From contig BLAL01000017.1 in assembly GCA_015698045.1 (NCBI GenBank), positions 434,001 to 498,000 on the forward strand: DNA of 64,000 nucleotides. Reading direction: 5' to 3'. The notes under the pieces are model-generated. The model made no database searches. It had not been told where the DNA came from and saw nothing but the letters and a program-made list of their open reading frames with translations. The position numbers and the translations under genes are program-made. Source of the DNA: Rhizophagus clarus. Lineage: Eukaryota > Glomeromycota > Glomeromycetes > Glomerales > Glomeraceae. Of this stretch, positions 37,722-50,068 are shown piece after piece (the first letter of the stretch is position 1; every line of letters starts with the position of its first letter).

Positions 37722-38243
37722 AATGCCGAATTTGGTAAATGTTATTATAGAAAAATTAAAAAGAAAAAAAAAAAATAATATAATATATATGTCGAATATT
37801 GAGCTATTTTATAGTTTCTGGAGAAATTATGTCAGGTAACGATGATGTAATATTATTTTAAGGTCCCTTGGCAGCTTCTTCTTTCCCCTATCATAACCCC
37901 ATTTGTGACATCACCATACTTATTCAAGTGCCTTTTTGGTCGATTAAAGATTGATGATTGATTGTAGGTTTACTAAATAAATATCTATTCCAGATAGAAC
38001 TTATTACCTACTACTGATTAATATAATTAATTACTTTATTAGTAAACGACGATCTATATATATATATTTACATACCAAATTAATTTTAGGGAGTTGTTAT
38101 TCATTACCAAAATTGTTAATTAATTTTAGTAAATTTTAGTAATCAACTGCTATTTACAGATTCGTGAAAGTTTGTTTTCCTTTCCTTTTCTATTTTCGTT
38201 GGTCATAATTGTTCTTAAATTATCCATTATTTAAAATCTTACT

Positions 38244-38447
38244 TTGAATAATGAATGGGAAGAATTGATTTATAGGGGTAATGATTATTATAATAATACC
38301 GAGGGGGTGAAAGAAATATTCGGGATAAACTTCCGATCTTCTCCACGGAAAATAATTTTTCTTCCCATGATTTTTAATTCATTCCGTAATCCATACTTTA
38401 TCAATATTTATGCAATCTATGGTATTGAATGGAAACTTCCAATTTGA
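38244..38447 (+). other. Possible small ORF, 67 codons
   Basis: MNNEWEELIYRGNDYYNNTE begins a frame with protein-like composition; no signal peptide, no family. May be a fragment of a lost gene. Confidence 0.15.
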
Positions 38448-38541
38448 AGAATTTAGAAGTTTTCAATCTTCCAGTGTACGTCGCACCCCAATTGTTGATC
38501 ATTCATCATTATAAATAAATATTTTTTTAAGGGATGAAATG

Positions 38542-38775
38542 TCAACACATGTTCGGCCTAATGTGACAATAAATGCACAAATATAAAGTATTTTTTTTTA
38601 CCATTTTTGGTATTGGATGCACAATAGTCATGTTACCAAAAAAATCTGATCGTGGATTTTCAGTTGATCGAACTTTTTTTTTCATCTTTTTCAATTCTCC
38701 AAAACGTAATGATGGCAAATTATTACCTCTTATAGTTTTATGACAAGGCTGGAGTGGTGATAAAAGTATAAACAA
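38542..38775 (-). other. Possible small ORF or exon, 77 codons
   Basis: Basic centre KKMKKKVRSTENPRSDFFG and a Cys end CIYCHIRPNMC. No family recognised; could be one exon of an unrecognised gene. Confidence 0.2.
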
Positions 38776-39922
38776 AGAGGTATTATTCCTTTTCTCTAAT
38801 AAATTTTAATAACTATCAAAAAAAAAGGAGGAATGCTCTAAATCTTTTGTGATTATTAGTAAATACTTTACAGTATAAGGTAATTGAACAATTCACAGAG
38901 AGTTCTAAAAAAAAGATAACGAAATCATACGTTTAAATAAATAACGTGTAACTATGACTGGTTTATATTATATTTGAGTTCAACATTAGGTTTTTTCAAG
39001 CAATTCACATAGATCCAATTTAATATGGATATAACTTTCCAGATTATTGCAGAAATCAAAAAGGATGTTTTTGGAAAAAAAATAAAAAAAAAAAATATAT
39101 AAAGAATTTACAATGCTTTTTAATATCGAGTTAACCTAATTTCAAAGTAAGTTTATTCTAACTTACAACCTTGGTTCATTGTTTCATTCAGATTCTTAAT
39201 TATTTTTTTTTTTTTTTTTTAGGATCAGCTTGACAATGTATAAGAGTTAGTTGTCTATTTTTTCATTTTACAAATTTTTATTTGGCAACAAAAACCAGGT
39301 TGATGGTTCTACAGTGACCTGATGTCGATGTATGACATTGTAAATCATTGTGTTTCAACCAATTGTTATCCATTGTTCACCAAACTTATGGATCGAGGTA
39401 ATTTATTAAAAATTGTAGCTTGATTTCGTGTTTTGTTAATAGTCACTGAATATTGCAGGTTATTCTTAATAATCAAAAAAAAAACACTAGATTGGACCAT
39501 TAAAGGAAATCAAATTTACGAAAAAATAAATAAGAAAAGTTAACGTTATATTACAAAACTTGATTCACAATAGTGGTTATTTTAGAAATATAAAGAGTAA
39601 AAGCTGCTGTTATGACTCTTCCAGGTACGAATTAATATATAATATTATTATTTCATTTATTTCCTATGACTTATTTTTACTGTAATGATAAAAATAGGAC
39701 ATAAAGTGAACGTAATTATGGGTTACTTTTGTTGAGGTTAGATTGGTTAGAAATGTTTTAATGTTTTATGAGCTCTGTCCTGTCTGGACTGAAAATACAC
39801 CATTCAGAGACTGAAAAAGATAATCAGATAATCCAGATAAACGAAAAATCATCACCTAGGATATAATGAATAATTCCTTAAAGTGAAGTAACCGCATTAT
39901 TTGATTCTAAACAAAATTAATA

Positions 39923-40083
39923 ATGTCTCAGTCACTGAAAGAGTTGATAACAAATGAGTTTAATCACTTTGTAGATGAATTCTGGCTAAGAGAATGTAAT
40001 TATTTATTACTAAATAATTTTCCATTTAATTCATTGCATTTATATTAATTAATTTCTTTATTTTAGGCGAGAGAACCCTCTGA
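39923..40083 (+). other. Possible two-exon mini-gene, 29 codons
   Basis: ATG at 39923, exon to 39995 (SQSLKELITNEFNHFVDEFW), a good intron 39996-40066 (GTAATT..TTTTAG), then a stop at 40081-40083. Very short, and it overlaps the antisense frame at 40026-40259. Confidence 0.15.
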
Positions 40084-40259
40084 TTTTGAAGACGCGTTTC
40101 ATTAAAACAGCCATGGTAGTAATGACGTCTTCTAATTAGGGCTTCTGTGGCGTCCATGGGCCATGAACGTAGATTATTATTATCTTCATGATTCGGATTG
40201 ATTCGTTCGAGTCGCATAGAAGAATTACGTTGATCGTATAAGATACGAATATAATACAT
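40026..40259 (-). other. Possible small ORF, 77 codons
   Basis: MYYIRILYDQRNSSMRLERI and a basic stretch LIRRRHYYHGCFNETR look protein-like, and the local base composition is richer in G/C. No family is recognised. Confidence 0.25.
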
Positions 40260-40469
40260 GGTTCTTCTTCTTTGAGAGAATGAACGGAATTCTTGGTAAT
40301 TTTATTTTTATATTTAATTATTTCAAAATCGTTACTTATAATTTTGCAATTGCTGATAGGAAGTTTACCTAATAGTTGACGAAAATTGAATCAGAAATCA
40401 TGCGATTTATGATGAGGCATATTTTCATGGCTATGATTACCACTGGTTCATGTATAGACCAAAAATAAC

Positions 40470-40652
40470 ATGGAGTTTCACAATCCAATTGGTCCACCAG
40501 TTCTTAAAGCGTATGCATATCTAGCTCAACTAGCAAAGAGAAGTGACTCTTATGAATGTACAAGTGGAGAAGATATTCGTGTAGTATTAGGCATCTCTGA
40601 TATAGATTCTAATTTAGTAAACACTAAGCATAATTATTGCAATAAATATTAA
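40470..40652 (+). other. Possible small ORF, 60 codons
   Basis: MEFHNPIGPPVLKAYAYLAQ then LAKRSDSYECTSGEDIRVVL, followed by a simple-sequence tract. No family is recognised. Confidence 0.2.
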
Positions 40653-41483
40653 ATATCACCAACACTAACACCAACACCAACACCTAAAATAATGGTATCG
40701 GCAGCAATATATTTGACAACACCAGCATCAACACTAACACCAAGTCACAATAGATGTGCGTACAATAAAATGTTAGCATAATTATTATCAAATTTCGATA
40801 GTATATGATATTAACACCATTTTAACAAAACAGCGGAAAATATTGAATTAACGCAAAAATATTAGAAATATTTATACATTTTGTGTTCCGTATATAGAGT
40901 TATAGCCTCTCAACAGTTTGATTGATCTGATAGGAGATTAATTTTCTGCTTCTACACAGACAAATCAGATTTACCTGACAACAAAAATTTTCCTTTCTTG
41001 AGTAGATAACAACATTGCAATGAAGGTACCCGCAAATATTTAGTTTAATATCAAAATGGCATGGGATTTGATTATGATGAAACATTTGAGGACTGTTAAT
41101 CTCATAGATAGTAATAACCTCTGAAATTAACATTCGACTCTCCTGGCAGTTGACAAACTCAAAGAAGTATAAATATCACCATCTTTGCCCATCCCTAAAA
41201 ATTAACATACTATTCTATATTTAGACTAAATTAGATTTTTTGTAGTTTTCAAATAAATAATAAATATTTCAGGTTAGTAAGCAATAATACACAGTATGGG
41301 ATGCAAGAAAAAAGGACGTAATATCGATAAATAAAGTTAATCACACAATTTAATAAAATCTATTAATAAATTTTATTCCCTACTATATTTTATATAAGTT
41401 ACAATAAAATTTAAAAAATAAAATAAATATCATAACTCAAAAACAATGTCCATTCCCTATTATGTACAGTACAATCGATAATA

Positions 41484-43010
41484 TTATTCGTAATCGCTTT
41501 CCCTATAAATACTATTAAAATCCACCACCTTGACACCTTTATCTTCAATCCTTTTCAATATATTTGATTTATTATTTTCCAATGTCGCAACGCCCAAACG
41601 TTTTAGTTGATTGTTACTCCTTTCGATATAATCTAAAATTGGATCAAATTTAATCTTATTTTGTAAATTAATTGTTGTCAAATAACAATGAACATTATCC
41701 AAAAATTGTTTAGTATTATGAGATCGAGGATAACGAATCGTGACTACTTTAACACTTAAAGGTAAATTTTTTGCTAAATTTTTAAAAACACAATCCTTAC
41801 AATCAGATGAACTGCTAAGATTTAAATTTTTAATATTTAACCTTTTAAATTGTTCTAATACTTCTAACGTAACATTTGAACCAATTTTAACATCTAAGGT
41901 TTCGAGATGTGAACAACTTAACATCTCTTCAATAATTGGAATAGTAGGTTTATCAATAATTAATCTATGTAATGATCCACCAAAATATCTGATCATCAAT
42001 ATTTTAACTTCGGATTTTAATTTTGGAGATTGAATTGACAACTCTCTGAGTTTAAATGATTTTAAATCTTCACAATTTTCTAATGTTATCTTTTTACAAT
42101 TATGAAATTTTAAATATTTTAAATTTGATAAATCTTTAAATTTCCTAAAAGAAACTCCTTTGAAATTAATATAAACAAAATCTAATGAAACCAAAGAATC
42201 TTTTAAAGATAAAAATATATCATCTAATAAATTATTTTGAGGATTTGCTGTTCGAAAGGTATGTGTACGAGATTCATCATTTGATATTTTAAATCTTTTG
42301 AGATTACGTTGTTTCTTAATAATTGAACATATCTCTTCAGTTGGAGGAGGAACAGAATTATATTTATCTATATTAATTTGTAAATATTCTAGACTTAAAC
42401 AAATGTTTGAAAATTTTCGTAAAAATTCCAAGAAAGTGCTATTACTTAAATCACCACCAAAATCAAATTGAATTGATTTTAAATTTGATAAATTAATAAT
42501 ATTTTTCTCAATAAATCGATTATTAAAAATATCTCTAATCAATGATGTTGAAGAAATATTCATTTGACGAATATTTTTACATTGTCTTAATAGCATATGA
42601 TGAAATAATGTAACAATATTATCTTTTGTTTCATCATTTAATTCTATTTTTTTGATACAAAGCCACCCTATAATCGCTTTTCTTATATTTTTTTGATCAA
42701 ATACTTTTATATATTCTGGATAATTATATAATGGTTTTCGGATTGTAATTCTTTTACGAGAAAATTTTTGTAATCGGGTTATCTCTCCTTCATTTAAGAA
42801 CTTTTTTAATGTTGAGATTATTAAATAATTTTTATTTTTTAAAATTTCAAATGGATTTTCATAAAGCAAACGAAATATCATATCACACCAGACTTTGGTT
42901 ACCAATAAACAGGCAAATAATGTTGAACGATCATTGTAAAGGAAGTTTTCAAAAATATTGTAGTAACAATCGTATGTTAAAGTTTGTGAATTCATTTTTA
43001 ATTGATTCAA
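41484..43010 (-). CDS. F-box protein with leucine-rich repeats
   Basis: Single exon, 508 residues. The F-box-type start at about residues 13-55 (YYNIFENFLYNDRSTLFACL, TKVWCDMIFRLLYENPFE) is followed by irregular leucine-rich repeats to the end (LEYLQINI, LKYLKFHNCKKITLENCEDL, LETLDVKI, IKNLNLSSSS). F-box proteins recruit substrates to Skp1-Cullin-1 ligases; the LRR part would bind the target. Large families of this type are known in Glomeromycotina. Two ATGs lie close together (43010 and 42995), and either may be used. The frame is intact from end to end. Confidence 0.85.
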   Translation of the reverse strand: MNQLKMNSQTLTYDCYYNIFENFLYNDRSTLFACLLVTKVWCDMIFRLLYENPFEILKNKNYLIISTLKKFLNEGEITRLQKFSRKRITIRKPLYNYPEYIKVFDQKNIRKAIIGWLCIKKIELNDETKDNIVTLFHHMLLRQCKNIRQMNISSTSLIRDIFNNRFIEKNIINLSNLKSIQFDFGGDLSNSTFLEFLRKFSNICLSLEYLQINIDKYNSVPPPTEEICSIIKKQRNLKRFKISNDESRTHTFRTANPQNNLLDDIFLSLKDSLVSLDFVYINFKGVSFRKFKDLSNLKYLKFHNCKKITLENCEDLKSFKLRELSIQSPKLKSEVKILMIRYFGGSLHRLIIDKPTIPIIEEMLSCSHLETLDVKIGSNVTLEVLEQFKRLNIKNLNLSSSSDCKDCVFKNLAKNLPLSVKVVTIRYPRSHNTKQFLDNVHCYLTTINLQNKIKFDPILDYIERSNNQLKRLGVATLENNKSNILKRIEDKGVKVVDFNSIYRESDYE

Positions 43011-43928
43011 AGAAAGAATTTTAAGGTTATTATTTCAAGTTAAAAAAAAAAAAAAAAAAAATGGTTGATAACGGCTTCAGCATATATATAATATATTGAG
43101 AACTCGGCCAAGTCTTTCATAATTCTGGTCCACATGGTCATACAATCCTCATGTAACTTACGTGAAACATTCATTCTATTAAATTCTTGGTAGAATTTTT
43201 TCATGTTAGAATTTCATCTTTTATGCCCTAATTTTAGAAATTTATTCTTAATAATATTCTTTTTTGAGTCATTCATCTCCTTATCTTTGTAAATCTGAAC
43301 TTTGTAAAAATTTCCTTTTTTAAATATTATTAAGATTTTATAAAAATTGATAACTCGGTAGTGTAACAATACAATTATAATTCTTTCAAAAAATTTCTTA
43401 TTTTATCGATTGAATAAGTTAAAAACCGGTTTCATTTAGAAAAACAACAAAAAGCCACAGAATATATTGTTGTTGTGGTTGAGTTTGATGAACAATTATT
43501 AATTGGTTGAAATGAAAGGTTAAGTGAAACACAACAGGTGATTATGTTTGACAAATGAAAAAAAAAACAATAAATCATTCTTTAGAAAGATAGTTTGGAA
43601 TTCGACTGTGGCTAAACCTTATTACTTAATATGCGTCATACTCCGAAATACTTAATAAACTTTATTTTTTGGAAGATTCGAGTATTTCTTTTCTTTTGTT
43701 TTAATAAAGAAAGATGTATAGATAGAATAGATAAGATAATTTGTACAATTCATCATCTTATCAAATTATGTGAAAATAAAAAAAATTTAAGCCAACATAA
43801 TCATTCATCAGGACCATCATATTAATTATACTCGTTGAAACGTCACCGGCAAAAAATGGCAGTCTAAGGCGTGATATTTAGCACTTTTATATTGTCTAAC
43901 AGTTAGGAGGTGACACGATGTGGCAAAT
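43011..43928. other. Intergenic spacer
   Basis: Upstream region of the F-box gene with an A18 run at 43041-43058. The open frame at 43631-43825 has no coding character that I trust. Confidence 0.5.
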
Positions 43929-44012
43929 TCCTAATCCTAATAATCCTAATTCCCTAATCCTAAACCTAATTCTTCTCTCAAATCTTAACCCTAATCTTAA
44001 CTCTAATTATAG
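43929..44012 (+). repeat. Degenerate telomere-like CCCTAA tract
   Basis: About eleven CCTAA/CCCTAA/CTTAA steps with irregular spacing, including TTCCCTAATCCTAAACCTAA and AACCCTAATCTTAACTCTAA. It resembles old TTAGGG telomere repeat on the opposite strand. It stands at the border to the AT-richest part of the window. Confidence 0.55.
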
Positions 44013-44499
44013 TAAATTAATATATAAATTCGGCTACCACTTTTCTGATAAAGCTATATAGGATTGTTATTATTTTTATGCATTAAGATTAATTTAGGGT
44101 ATAAATCTTAATAAGTTTACTAATTATATAAATGCAAAAGTAATAAAAAGTAATTAGAATCTTTTCAAATTTTCAAATTTTACAAAATTATTATTTTAAA
44201 TTATATGAATATTATACGTATAATAAATTTGAGTTCTTATCTTATTTGTTTGCCTTTTAATAGATTTTTTAATTTGAAAAAAAAAGTTATTAAAAATTTA
44301 AACTGTAAAAAAAATTTTTAAAATTAAATAAATTTAAATTTAAATTTATGTCATATTTAATTTTATTAAAAAAAAAAAAATTTAGTGTATTATTATTTAA
44401 AAAATTTGATATCAAAATTTATTTATTATAATAATTATTAATTTTATTAATTACTTATCAGTTTATTTTTTATTAATTTTTTTTAATAATTAAAAAAAA

Positions 44500-44532
<33 letters not shown>

Positions 44533-46550
44533 TTTTTAGTTTATTGTACTGAATTTTTATTTTTTAATTTTATATTATAATAATTAATTGATTTAATTTA
44601 CCTTTTATATTTTTATTAAATTTTATATATATTTATTGTAATATAATAAAGTAAAACATTTATCTTAAAAAAGATCTTATTAATTATTATATAAAAATTT
44701 GCAAAAAAAAATCAATTCTATTATTTATTTTTATAATAATATAACAGATAAAAAAAATAATAATTTATATAAAATTATATTAATATTTGAAATAATATAT
44801 TTACCACATCCTGCATTACAAATTTATATATATTTTTATGTTTATCATTTGCCATTTTAAGGGAGGTGTGATGTATAAATTAATGATTAACATAAATAAT
44901 TTACAAAAAAGAAAAAATTTACTTTTAATATTTTAATTAATTACAAAATATTTACAAAATTATATTATATATTTTAATATTAAATTTTAAATTTACAATA
45001 TTTTATAATATTATAAATTACAATTATTCATAATTATTTATTTATACAATCAATAAATAAGTGTCTGAACCAATCAGATCTTCATTATAAAAAATTTGTT
45101 AATACTATAACAAATTATTTGGTATAAGACAGGATTATATAACTTACCAATTTAATCAACTATCTTAAGAGCATTCCAAAAAATTCTGTGATCACGTGAT
45201 AAATTTATTAATCATTTCCTAAAATTGTCAATTAATTTGATAATAAAGAAAACATTTTTTTACATTTCAAATAAACTTAATATATACTTTATATAATCTT
45301 AAAATTAAATATATAGTTATATTTTTGCCTTCTAAACAACTTTACTTAAATACCAAAGAGAGTTTAAATATTATTTTTAGCAAAATTCATCATTTTGAAA
45401 AATTATATATAAAATGCTAAAAATAATACTAAGTAAACTTGTAGAAAATGTAAAATTATAGATCATATATGATTTTAAAAAATGCATAAAATTTAACTTT
45501 GAGTTTTATTTAAAAAAAAAATATTTTCAATAATATTTTAGAAAAATAATCAACAAATTTGTCATATGATCATAAAATTTTTTGAAATGCTTTTAAAGTA
45601 GTTGATTTAATCAAATAATTTGAATATTTGATTTAAAAAAAAAAAATTTTTTTTTTTTATAATATTACCAGATAAAAAGTATTACCAGACTTTTGAAATT
45701 AAGGTATGAAAGGGTTAAAAAGATATTTTTCATTATTTTTTTTATTTAATTAATTAATTATTTTTTTTTATAATATTATAAGATAAAAACATGACTAGAC
45801 TTTTGAAATTAAGGTAAGGAAAGGTTGGGATGGTATTTTTCATTATTTTTTTTTTAATTAATTAAATATTAATTTTTTTCTCTTTTTTATAATGTTGTCA
45901 AATAAAAAATATGACTGAACTTTTAAAATTAAAATAAGAGAGAACTGAAAGAGATGTTATTATTATTTTCTTTAAATAACTTTTTATTTTTATAGGGATG
46001 TTAGATAAAATATAAATAATAAATGGGTGCTATACAGATGAAGTTAATTCGATATGCAAATACAAAGATAATAAATTTAATAATATAATTTATTATTTTA
46101 ATATTATTAAAATGATTTGTTAAATATCTTTTATAAAAGTATTCTATGTCTTTCATATATTATGTATTTAAAAAAAAATTATCTTTTTATTAAATAATCA
46201 TAGGGTTATTGATATATAAGTCATTTTCATTTTACTGGAAAAAAAATTTGTTATAAAAAAATTTATTATAAAAAGAATTATTTTTATATATGCTATTTTA
46301 TAACTTTATTTTATATAATAGTATATATAGCCTATAATTAATAAAATTTGGTTAATTGAAGGTTTTTTCATATGTTGATATCTGTCTTATATTAATAATT
46401 TGTTATATAATATTCTTTATTATATCAAGGTTTGCTATAGAGAAGGATAACTGTAATACTATTTTTTAAATAGAATCATATTAAATAATTATTATATTAA
46501 ATTACTAGTAACTCTTTACATAATTATATCAAAGTATTATTAGTAACTAT
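44013..46550. other. Extremely AT-rich gene-free DNA
   Basis: Almost only A and T, with A24 near 44491-44516 and many short A/T runs. No gene or element could be identified except the imperfect 118-bp repeat entered separately. Confidence 0.6.
45640..45985 (+). repeat. Imperfect tandem repeat, about 118 bp x 3
   Basis: Three units, each with ATAATATTACCAGATAAAAA-like, GACTTTTGAAATTAAGGTA-like and TATTTTTCATTATTTTTTTT-like parts in order; the third is the most diverged. Confidence 0.65.
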
Positions 46551-46800
46551 AGATGCCATCCAAATTATTTTAATTAAATCTTAAATTAATTTGTATATTT
46601 TGACACCATCCAAATTATTTTAATTAAATCTTAAATTAATTTGTATATTTTGACACCATCCAAATTATTTTAATTAAATCTTAAATTAATTTGTATATTT
46701 TGACACCATCCAAATTATTTTAATTAAATCTTAAATTAATTTGTATATTTTGACACCATCCAAATTATTTTAATTAAATCTTAAATTAATTTGTATATTT
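46551..46800 (+). repeat. 50-bp satellite, five copies
   Basis: Exact 50-bp period: TGACACCATCCAAATTATTT, TAATTAAATCTTAAATTAAT, TTGTATATTT. Copies start at 46551, 46601, 46651, 46701 and 46751. Copies 2-5 are identical by eye and the first differs only in its first five bases, so the array is recent. Confidence 0.95.
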
Positions 46801-47189
46801 TGACTATTATAATTCCTAAATTCCAAATGTATAATTAAATCTTTATATACAAATTTCTATATTAAATTGAAATGGTGTATAAGCTTTAACCCAATTATTT
46901 TGATTAGAATATAATACTCTAATCATATATTAATAACTTTCTGAAAATTTATTCATCATAGACTTTCACTATTATTCAAATAATTTTACATTTAATGTAT
47001 TTTTGCATAAATAAAAAGCTTACTAAATAAATAAAATTTTATACTTAATTTTGCTTTAAGATATTTAGTAATATTTTTCCAAATGTGAAAAAGATAATAA
47101 AAGTGTGATGTTTTAGAAAAATATAAGCAGCTGCATTTATTAATCTTAGTTCTGAATCTGTTCAACTCTTTCAAGAAATGTAATAAAAT

Positions 47190-48596
47190 AAGCAGAATTA
47201 ATTAAAACTGAGATTTCTTCAAAATTAAAATATGTTTTTAAATCAACTGGTGAAGCTTTTACAACTGATATATAAACTGATGATTATAAAAAAATTAGCT
47301 ATATTTCTCTTACTGTTCATTACATTGATGAGCATTAGCAAATGTGTAAACAAATTTTAGCAGCCTCAAAATTTTCAGATGTAAATCATATAGTAGAATA
47401 TATTAAAAGAGTAATATTGAGTATCTTAAACAGTTACAGTTTTGCATCAAATATTACAATGAAGAAATTTACTTTTGTTACTGATTCTGATGCTAATTTT
47501 GTTGCTGTATTTAGATCTTTAAATCACATACCATATTTTGTTCATAAGTAAATTCCTTTATCTTTGAACTTTAAAATATAATAATTTAAATAAAGAAATT
47601 ATTCTAATCATAATTTTCTTTATAGAATCAATAGAGTTTTATCAACCACCTTTCAAGACAAAAATTTTGAATGTTATCCTCTATAATAACTATAATTAAA
47701 GAATAAAAATCCTTAGTTACATATTTCAAGCAATCCTTTTTAAATTTAAAATTGGAGAAATTACTTAAACAAGAATCTGAAACTAGATGAAATAGTAAGT
47801 TAAAAATGTTAGAATCAATAAATAATAAATTCAAATTAATTAGAAATATTCTAATAGAAAGGGATAAAAAACATAAAATAGAGAATATTGATATTAATAT
47901 ATTATAAATTTTAATTAAATTTTTAAGAAAATTTCACGAGACAAGTGATTTTTTAGAAACATTTATATATCCAACATTATATATAATTATTCCTTGATAC
48001 AAAACTCTATTGGAACATTGTAAAGCTGATATGCTAGATAATAAAATATTAACTTATATTAAATATATTTTGAATAAAAGATGAAAAGTAAAATGAAAAT
48101 TGACAATTTATATAAAGTTGCTGTATTTTTTGATCCAAGAATAAAACAGCTCAAAATTTTAGAACAAGTTGATGTTTCTATAGTTAAAAGTCATATCAAA
48201 AGTCAATATGCTAGCATAGTAAATAGTGATGAATCTGATGATTCTACAACTACTGTACAAGAAAGCCAATTAAAAAACACAAAAAATCAAAAAAAATTAA
48301 CATAGATTTCAGCTAATATTATGATTCCAATAATGATGATAATAATGAGGATGAGGTTGATCAATATCTAAAATCTAAAATGCCAAGAGATAAGAATTTA
48401 GATATATTAAAGTAGTGGAAGAATCATAGATTTGAGTTTCCAAAACTTGCATATCTTTATGCATATTATCATATCTATCAATTCCAGCTTTAAGTGTTTC
48501 TAGTGAACAAAAATTCAGTAATGCAGGACAGACAATTAATGAATATCATACAAATTTGAAACCTGAAACAGTAAAGTATTTTAATGTTATATAGCA
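47190..48596 (+). pseudogene. Decayed hAT-family transposase
   Basis: Fragments of one hAT transposase run in order: ISYISLTVHYIDEH; FVTDSDANFVAVFRSLNHIP (the catalytic-region DSDAN); LLKQESETR-stop-NSKLK; YKVAVFFDPRIKQLKILEQ; and the C-terminal dimerisation part LAYLYAYYH, SIPALSVSSEQKFSNAGQTI, NLKPETVKYFNVI. At least six stops stand where the family has Trp (DI-stop-TDDY, EH-stop-QMC, ETR-stop-NS, IIP-stop-YK, KR-stop-KVK, LK-stop-WK). There is a frameshift near 48477. No intact protein can be made. Confidence 0.85.
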
Positions 48597-48804
48597 CACT
48601 TAAATAATTTTTACATCTATTAGTATATGTATTTACCTTTCATTTATTTTTCAAATATAAATAAAATTATGAAATTTTCATATTAATAAAGAATATTAAA
48701 TTGCTGTGTCACAAATTTACATGTAATCTACAATGAACTATAAATTATTGGATTATAATTTTTTTACTCATATAAATTTTTTAATTTACCATAAGTGATA
48801 TATT

Positions 48805-48985
48805 TTAAAAATCTGGACCAGGTTCAGGTTAGGCCAGATTTTCATATTTTAAGTTCAGGTCAGACCAGGCTGGCACAAGATTTATATTTATAGTCTGGAC
48901 TTGGTCCAGTCTGGTGTATTAATTTATATATTAAGTTTGGGCTGGACCAGGTTTCAAAATATGGCTAAATGCAGACCTCTAACTG
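48805..48985 (+). repeat. hAT 3' subterminal repeats and terminal repeat
   Basis: Clustered GGACCAGGTTCAGG, CAGACCAGGCTGG, CTGGACTTGGTCCAGTCTGG and GGCTGGACCAGG motifs lead to TGCAGACCTCTA at about 48970-48981. Such subterminal clusters and a CAGAGGTCTGCA-type end are common in hAT elements. The left end was not found. Confidence 0.55.
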
Positions 48986-49429
48986 AAAATATAAAAAAAA
49001 ACTCTAAGTAAAGATTATTATTATAAGATTATAAATTTTATTTCACATTTAATAAGCAAAATACAGCAGAATTAAAACTCATAGTAGCAGTGATATTTGC
49101 CAAAGGCCAAAGCATCAATGGTTAGATTTTTACTAGCTAAATGAATACATTACAAGACATCAAATGTATTATTTTTGCTTTTGTTAATTTTATTTGTTTC
49201 CATTTTAATTATCATCATTATAACTTATAAAGAGTTGGTAAAAAAAATATTCAGAAAACATACATAAGCATCATGGTTGTCAAAATAAGCGATAGTCCTG
49301 AATCATCAGGCTCAAAGATGCCATAATATTAACCAATCCATATTTGGCAAGACTAGTGCATACATAAATGAACATTTATGAACTAAATCGCTAATTCTTG
49401 CTGGCAAGACTAGTCTTTCTTGACCTTCT

Positions 49430-50068
49430 TTATAATTTCTGATCCTCACTTTCACCATCAGCCCAATATATTTGTTCAGAAGGTTCAACTGATTTAATTA
49501 AATAAGCATGTTGTTTACAAGTTTTGACTGAATTGGAAAAGCTTTTTCGTCCAGAACTTTTACTACTATATTCACAGTTTTCATATATGGTTCTAGTGGT
49601 GGTATTACTGGTAGGATTAGAAGGTGAGCAGTGTTTTCCAGTTCTTGGATCTAGATTTCTATAATTTTTTCTTTGTTTATTGTCAGAGTTATATCTGACA
49701 GTTCCTTAAAAAGTTAAAAAGTTAAAAGTTAAAAAGTTATGTGGATTCAGTTTTATTAATTGAATATTAATCAACTTACCAGCTGTTCCTCTTTTAATAG
49801 ATGAGAGATAATTCTTACAAGTCTTGTCAGGGAATTCTAAAGAGATTCGATAGATAAAAGTTTGTGAATGTTTTAACTTACTAGTAAAATGATTATAAAT
49901 ACCTAAAATTTCATCTATCTCTTCGTACGGTTCTCTGTCTTCCATCCACTTTTTTAATCTTGTTCTATTAACTGTTTTTTTGGCTCTCTCTTTCAGAAGC
50001 TCTTTTATTCCTGGCTCTAGTAATAATTCTAGAGCTCTTCTATGCTCTGAAGAAAGTTTATCTGACAT
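49430..50068 (-). CDS. Two-exon gene of unknown function
   Basis: Exons 49780-50068 and 49430-49704 join in phase (GTAAGT donor, AAG acceptor) to 187 residues. The N-terminus is helical and charged (SSEHRRALELLLEPGIKELL, KERAKKTVNRTRLKKWMEDR); the second exon is Ser/Thr/Asn-rich with SRTGK-like polar stretches and an acidic end (WADGESEDQKL). No signal peptide and no family recognised. It is the only undamaged gene in the transposon-rich part. It could be a domesticated or still active mobile-element gene, or a lineage-specific gene. Confidence 0.5.

Larger units (their letters stand above)
37722..41483. other. Long interval with only weak gene signals
   Basis: Apart from the small candidate frames entered separately, I see A/T-rich spacer DNA. 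A simple repeat of ACCAACACTAAC type covers 40655-40740. Nothing else can be named. Confidence 0.5.

Noticed and set aside
40900-41133. Open frame of 77 codons, minus strand
   Set aside because: No family, no splice partners, composition as expected by chance in this DNA.
47628-47834. Open frame of 68 codons, minus strand
   Set aside because: Shadow of the hAT transposase remains on the plus strand.
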